64,000 nucleotides of DNA. Source: Megalonaias nervosa. Taxonomy: Eukaryota; Mollusca; Bivalvia; Unionida; Unionidae. A program made the position numbers and the translations under genes. A model generated the notes under the pieces. That model was not told where the DNA came from, ran no database searches, and saw only the letters and a program-made list of their open reading frames with translations. Shown here in pieces: positions 59,561 to 64,000 of the stretch. The stretch's first letter is position 1. The number at the start of each line of letters is the position of its first letter. The stretch is taken from contig JAECUM010009376.1 of NCBI GenBank assembly GCA_016617855.1, positions 48,875 through 112,874 of the forward strand, read 5' to 3'.

Positions 59561-60083
59561 TCAATGGTGGTTATTGTCTTCTTCCCATGGAGGCACAACG
59601 TATGCCATATGAATGGTCACTTTTCCATCGGTGATGTCAAATTTTTCACTCATCGTCTGCATCGTCGAAGCAATAGCTCTCAATAGTTTGGAAGAAGTTA
59701 ATTCTGCAGGTGTGCTAAACCCGAGACATACAGGAGAGTTCAAACTTTCGTGATACATAGATAGGCTCAAACGACCTTGAGTTCTGACTTGGCACTGACG
59801 TTTGAGTTCCTCTAACAGTGAGTCAAATAAGTCCGTAATGAAACCTGCTGCTTTCTCGGCTGGAACGTCAGGCGCAAAGTCTTTAAATTTCACCGTGTAG
59901 GTGTAAGTTGTCGTCCTAAATTTTCTCGAAGTCGCTGTCTGAATCATTTGGATGCTAAAATACTCCTTTAGGTCTACTGAATCTGTTTCCTTTTTGGACG
60001 CACTTTGCTGTGAGGGTATGGTAGTGAAAGTGGTCAATGATGTTTGTTCCTTCTCTTTTTTTCATCTGCGTAGAGTGATTCAT
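59561..60083 (-). pseudogene. Conserved Polinton gene downstream of the polymerase
   Basis: The cognate ATG is probably at 60083, ten bases inside the end of promoter cassette 2 homology. A seven-base A/T run (60056-60062) then separates it from the main open frame, which continues without a stop to 59561 (~158 codons). The main frame has FKDFAPDVPAEKAAGF, ELKRQCQ, PVCLGFSTPAELTSS, LLRAI and FDITDGKVTIHM. This pattern ('L...LK......V.......L..PV.L.F.....LT...LL..I.....Q....F.I.DG...I.I') is a recurrent Polinton-associated protein of unknown function, often next to the polymerase. A decayed relative lies at 45530-45768. The shift at the homopolymer could be a mutation or an assembly error. Confidence 0.7.
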
Positions 60084-60347
60084 CTTTCTTGGTGTTTGTC
60101 CTCGCAATGAAGTGTCGTTCTTGGAAGTGGTCCCTCTTTTATACTGGGTGATATCAGCATGTCCATAAGGTAAAGTCTTGTGGTCTGGAAGTCGCACTGG
60201 TTTCACGTAGTTTGCCATGGCGTTAGTAAATAAACAACTAAGATGTGGTACTGCGTTGGTGATGTGATCGTGAGGCACAGCATCGCACTCGAGTTTCTCG
60301 TTGGACTTGAGTCTTACGCTTGATACTTGCTGTTTGAAAATATTCAT
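59955..60347 (-). CDS. Short frame between two promoter cassettes
   Basis: The ATG at 60347 lies ~31 bp after the initiator of promoter cassette 1 and opens 130 codons. Residues ~50-70 (VRLPDHKTLPYGHADI) copy the polymerase C-terminus (VRLPNHFTLPYGHADI), because this frame reads through the second copy of the duplicated cassette. From the ATG at 60083 it enters the start of the next gene. Only the first ~45 residues are unique and they match nothing I know. It may be a genuine small gene or a by-product of the duplication. Confidence 0.35.
   Translation of the reverse strand: MNIFKQQVSSVRLKSNEKLECDAVPHDHITNAVPHLSCLFTNAMANYVKPVRLPDHKTLPYGHADITQYKRGTTSKNDTSLRGQTPRKMNHSTQMKKREGTNIIDHFHYHTLTAKCVQKGNRFSRPKGVF
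60103..60215 (-). promoter_or_regulatory. Promoter cassette 2 (TATA plus initiator)
   Basis: On the minus strand TATAAAAG (60143-60136) lies 33 bp before TTCATTG (initiator-like, ends ~60105). Upstream are GCTGATATCACCCAG and CTTTACC. The ATG at 60083 follows in AAGATGAAT. The whole unit is a diverged copy of 60371-60480. Confidence 0.6.
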
Positions 60348-60370
60348 CTTTCTCGCTTAGCAATGGTAGT

Positions 60371-60480
60371 CACAATGAACTATCGACCTTGAACGTTGTC
60401 CCTTTTTATATGCTGACCAATATCGGCATGACCGTACGGTAAAGTGAAGTGGTTGGGAAGCCGAACTCGCTTCTGGTACA
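60371..60480 (-). promoter_or_regulatory. Promoter cassette 1 (TATA plus initiator), overlapping the polymerase 3' end
   Basis: TATAAAAA (60410-60403) lies 32 bp before TTCATTG (~60378-60373). GCCGATATTGGTCAG and CTTTACC are upstream, inside the last codons of the polymerase, and AAGATGAAT follows at ~60347. Spacing and sequence match cassette 2. Confidence 0.6.
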
Positions 60481-63400
60481 CGATTTGATAAACTTTTTCC
60501 AAGGGTCGACTGACGATTTGGTGTGTGGGTAAACGTACAATCTTGTGCGGTTCGTGGGTGGTCACTTTAAAGTTTCGATCCTGTCCAGACTGCAAGGCTT
60601 CTTTCAATATGCTAAAGTTCACCACTCGACTGGTGCGATAATTAAGAGTCAATCCTTTCACTTTACACTCCGTGTGCACATCTCCTTGATTGTTCCGGTA
60701 TTCGTAGCCGTAATTTTTGGGACCGCCACTTGCAAAACTTAGAATCTTGTGGTCGGGATGCTCGTCCGTCCAGGCTCCTAAACGGTCTCCTTCGATGACA
60801 GGGTGAGGTTGACCCAGGCGATCAATGTAGATGCAACTGTCCGTGTCAAAATACAGCACACGATCTCCTAATAGTTCTAAAGCTTCGTACAGTTTTAAGC
60901 GAGCATGGGCTGTCACGTAGGCCGCAATGATGACATTTCCAAATTCGTCGGCTTCTACAAAGTCCAGTTCTTCTTCGTAATTGACTAAGAGCAAGTCCTC
61001 ACGAACAACGTCCACGTGTTTCATGTATTTGGTTTTGTCGTGAATCATCTGCAAGTATCGGAAAGGTTCTGTCAAATACTCCGTCTTGGGTAAACACGGT
61101 CGTTGTGCCATTTTGCCCCACAAACAATTCAACATCACTTTGGCAAACGATCGCCTTCCTTCGTTTTTCTCGATGTGGCCTAAAGTGATGCCTTCCTGCT
61201 TCCAGTATTTCTCTTTGAACTTTGTTTGGTCGTCGGGAGTGTGACACCAGGAAGGATATCCGCTAGCTTCTTGTTTCAGTTTCAAAAAGGCATTCACGTA
61301 GTCTGCAAAATGCCTTTTTGAGAATCGTCGCCCTTGTGGTATTTTTCTGTCTTGGGAAAGTGGTAAATTTCGTACACTTCTAACAGTTGGTATCCCAAGT
61401 CCAGAGCTTTAAACAATTCCACGCTGACCCACGTTCCCGTCAAGGCTCGTTCTTCCTGAGTGTGCTGACAAGGGTGGTCTTGGTTGCACGTTTCAGCACA
61501 AGTACGACACAAGGGAAACATCAGTTTTCCTTGGCAATGATGTGGTAAAACGGGATGGTACAAGTTCGTGGGAGGCAAGACTTTACACTTGATCAATCTT
61601 TCGTATTGTCGAATATTGTCCACGTCGATGTGTTCCGTCAGCAATTGTGGGTGCCCTGCGGGAAAGTGACAATATTTTCACACGTACGGATACAGAGAAC
61701 ACACGTCCAAGTATTTGATTTCTTCTCCTTTTTCCTCGTCGACTTGGTACAGCAAACAGGTGGCATTCGTCCGTCCTCCGTACAAACTGTCCCGCGGGTT
61801 CAGAGGGTCCACCAGCTTGTAACTTTCCACGATGCGCTTAAACTCGGGATCGGTTTTCAATCGCTGATCGTACTCGTGTTCCCACATTTCCACTACTTGG
61901 TATCCTTGCTCTTCTAACTTCAAGCGTCGCTGACAAGTGGCCTGGTACAAGTCTTCCATGGTCTGTTGTAAAAACTGGTTTTTAGTGTCACGTTGAGGGT
62001 AGCAGATGGGACATCCGTGAAATTAGCATCCGTTAAACTCGTACACGATTTGAGGGTTTTCTAAGTCCCAGCCGTCTACCGAATACCTTCCGATGGTCTT
62101 TTCGCCTCCTCCGTTGCGAGCGTGTTGGATCCATTTGTCTTCCTTCTCACACAAGTAATGTAACCAGCGTAGGGCTTTGACCGAGTATTGACGTTTGACA
62201 AAATTGGTCGTTTGAGGACTGATGACAGCTAGGGTGTTTTCGGACATGAATCGTTGACGATACACTAAGGAACACGCTTTGGCAATAGTGCAAGCTTCTT
62301 TCAAAGGATCGATCCCTCCGTGTTCCATGAACAGTTCTCGAAATTTTCCACAGCAGCGACGTAAAATGTCTACGTCGGAACGACAATACTTTAACATTTC
62401 TTCCTGAAAGTCGAAGGGGTCCGAGGCGTGAGTCTGGTACCAAGCGTAGACAGCCTCCCGTTGTTCGGTGCGCATGTTGTCGTGGTCGTAGTAGTAAGCC
62501 TCAGGCAAATGGGGTAGAACGGCGTGTTGATTGGTTTCGGTATTGAAAAAGTGTGGAAAATAGCCTTTGGCCATCTCTGTCATTCCAAATGTTTTAGGCA
62601 TGCGACTCAAAGGCATGGCCAAGTAACTCATCGAATTTTTAAACTGCACTTGACCCACTTGCATGGAAATGATTTTGGCTCCGTTCAAAATGACTTTAGG
62701 ACGTTCGGTACTTTGTTCCGGATAGTATCTGAGGAGAAATTGTCCATCGTATCCCGAGAAATTGTGAGCCATCACCGTGGCATAGCGATGACAATCTCCG
62801 TAACGTTCGATGTCTTCTTGGCTCCACGTCTCGTCGATAGGGTCTAAGATCCATTGGGCAAAATCGGTCAACGTGTTTGGTCCCCAAAAGATTTTTCCAC
62901 GTCCTCCAGGAATCTTGCTACAGTGAGGGCAATGAGTCAAGATAGGCTCTTGGATGCACTTCTCACACGCTCGGTGAGCCACGCAGAAATTTGAAATGTG
63001 AATGCCAGTCTCTTGCATGCATTCGAAATCGAAAAAGATGAATGATCTTTCTTCTGGTCATTATCTTCTTCTTCTTCATGTTTGGATTGGTATTTTTGAA
63101 TGTAGCATTGGTGTTCCAAGTCCACAACTTGGCGACAAATGTGACATCGCTTCTTTCCTGAACAGACGTGCTCCTTGGCATTATTGGTACGTATGCCTTG
63201 TCCACAAGTAGGGCACAATCTCAGGAGCTGACAAGCACTTTTCTGCTGTGAACTTTGCGTCTTTAAATGTTGTTCGTAACAAGCTGGACTGACAAAGGTG
63301 CGCTGACAAGCTGGGCAATGCACTCGTTCTTGTTCTTCGTCCAGACAGGGTTTAGAGGCCAAACATCCTGAGCATTTCGATCCGCAATGCTTATGTTGCT

Positions 63401-63620
63401 CTCGATTGTTATAGCCATAGTCACATTTCTCACAGTAATAACTGTGTGACAGGAATGCAGTGATACTGGTAATGGCATCCAAATGTTCATCGTGATGATA
63501 GACGTGAATGTATTTTCCGTCTTTGAAATCTTTGCCTCGAAACAACAGAGGTCCGCGCACTTCTTGAGGGTGCACTTTCAAGGTGTAACGTGGAGCCAAG
63601 ACGTCTTGCAACTTTTGCAT
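60380..63620 (-). pseudogene. Polinton protein-primed DNA polymerase B, broken
   Basis: It would copy the element from a protein primer. The ATG at 63620 opens an N-terminal part with a cluster of Cys/His zinc motifs (CEKC...H, CPACQRTF...H, CPTCG...H, CHICR...H). The exonuclease follows: a DFE motif near 63030, GYD near 62747 and YCRSD near 62375. Motif A ends SLYP near 61690, motif B is KVMLNCLWG near 61120, and motif C is YFDTDS near 60840, with both metal-binding Asp present. The end reads RLPNHFTLPYG. Breaks: a frameshift near 63040-63060 next to a (GAA)n-like run, in-frame stops at 62023-62025 and 61678-61680, and a frameshift near 61312 in a T5/A5 run. About 1,080 codons, near normal length. 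Confidence 0.94.
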
Positions 63621-63654
63621 TTCAGGAATGCCACAGGGTGTGAGTAGTAATAGG

Positions 63655-63815
63655 GGTTACCGTAGCGTCAATGGGAATTAGCATTACAGACCCCCCCCCG
63701 GGCCTGTATAGCGTCAAGAAATAAAAGCACACCCTGGGCCTGTATAGCGTCAATGGAAATTTTGTAGAGTGGCGACTAGTATACTGTGGGTTTGTATAGC
63801 GATAAGCGACAGGTG
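63655..63815. repeat. Short interspersed TATAGCG(TCAA) repeats
   Basis: Four occurrences of (T/G)(A)TAGCGTCAA or GTATAGCGATAA at about 63661, 63707, 63741 and 63793. Two are preceded by GGGCCTGTA and two followed by ATGG(G/A)AAT. They sit just upstream of the polymerase start. Confidence 0.65.
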
Positions 63816-63934
63816 GCATGACGTCACACTGGTAACAATGTAGCAAAAAGAGAAGTACTGTGACGTCAGGCTACCTGAGAGAGGGCTATAGACAAACACG
63901 AATCAAGAGTGTTCGTGTTTTTAGTAGAGGAAGG

Positions 63935-63938
<4 letters not shown>

Positions 63939-64000
<62 letters not shown>
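63939..64000. repeat. (TA)n microsatellite at the window edge
   Basis: At least 31 TA units; it runs off the end of the window. Confidence 0.97.

Larger units (their letters stand above)
59160..63650 (-). mobile_element. Polinton/Maverick fragment (polymerase end)
   Basis: A contiguous minus-strand block of GC-richer coding sequence. It carries a protein-primed family B DNA polymerase, a short frame, two TATA-type promoter cassettes and a conserved Polinton gene. This is the polymerase side of a virus-like Polinton/Maverick transposon (related to adintovirus-type elements). Integrase, ATPase, protease and capsid genes are not in view and may lie beyond 64000. Terminal inverted repeats were not found, so the borders are approximate. 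Confidence 0.88.

Noticed and set aside
61555..61917. 120-codon plus-strand frame, and similar plus-strand frames at 62524-62847 and 60545-60742
   Set aside because: They are antisense shadows of the polymerase, whose motifs are clear on the minus strand.

Overview
This is an AT-rich stretch of an animal nuclear genome. It is dominated by transposable-element fossils, microsatellites and tandem repeats, with very little host coding sequence. Long non-coding AT-rich stretches, tRNA-derived SINEs, a C-terminal zinc-finger LINE, DIRS-type retrotransposons, a Polinton/Maverick and a PHD/OTU 'vertnin-like' gene fossil together suggest a marine invertebrate. A lophotrochozoan such as a bivalve mollusc fits best. 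That placement is inferred from the repeat repertoire, not from a diagnostic gene.

Layout. 0.27-0.9 kb: a dimeric ~60 bp satellite whose cores are small dyads. 2.5-6 kb: a decayed minus-strand retroelement with a reverse transcriptase/RNase H that reads like a DIRS (tyrosine-recombinase) element. 10.1-15.7 kb: a second, plus-strand DIRS-type element, cut in two by a 4.1 kb LINE. The LINE is flanked by a 10-bp target-site duplication, and the recombinase frame runs in phase from one side to the other. 16.7-18.2 kb: a 1,445-bp TA-flanked element with perfect 25-bp terminal inverted repeats. 20.2-21.1 and 49.3-50.2 kb: two solo LTRs of one family, each with a 4-bp target duplication, plus partial copies at 30.3, 44.8 and 55.1 kb. 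22.7 kb: a tRNA-type SINE with an (AAC)n tail; a weaker SINE lies at 44.6 kb. 25.9-27.6 kb: a diverged ~140-bp tandem array. 32.7-35.9 kb (minus): the best candidate host gene, with three zinc ribbons spliced to an acidic/basic disordered exon. This resembles the N-terminus of RNF213-type E3 ligases and has a possible alternative first exon. 40.0-42.3 kb: a broken PHD-OTU-'vertnin-like' reading frame on the plus strand. 45.5-48.4 kb (plus): a heavily decayed Polinton, including an integrase C-terminus. 43.5-44.2 and 56.2-57.4 kb: two copies of another dispersed repeat. 59.2-63.9 kb (minus): a younger Polinton/Maverick fragment carrying a protein-primed family B DNA polymerase with two in-frame stops and two frameshifts. 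A conserved Polinton gene and two tandem TATA-type promoter cassettes lie downstream of it.

How the parts relate. The two Polinton fragments share one homologous gene (45.5 kb plus, 59.6-60.1 kb minus) but face opposite ways, so the region received Polintons at least twice or was rearranged. The nested retroelements give a relative chronology: DIRS before LINE. No complete, intact host gene is visible. Coordinates of fossils are approximate.
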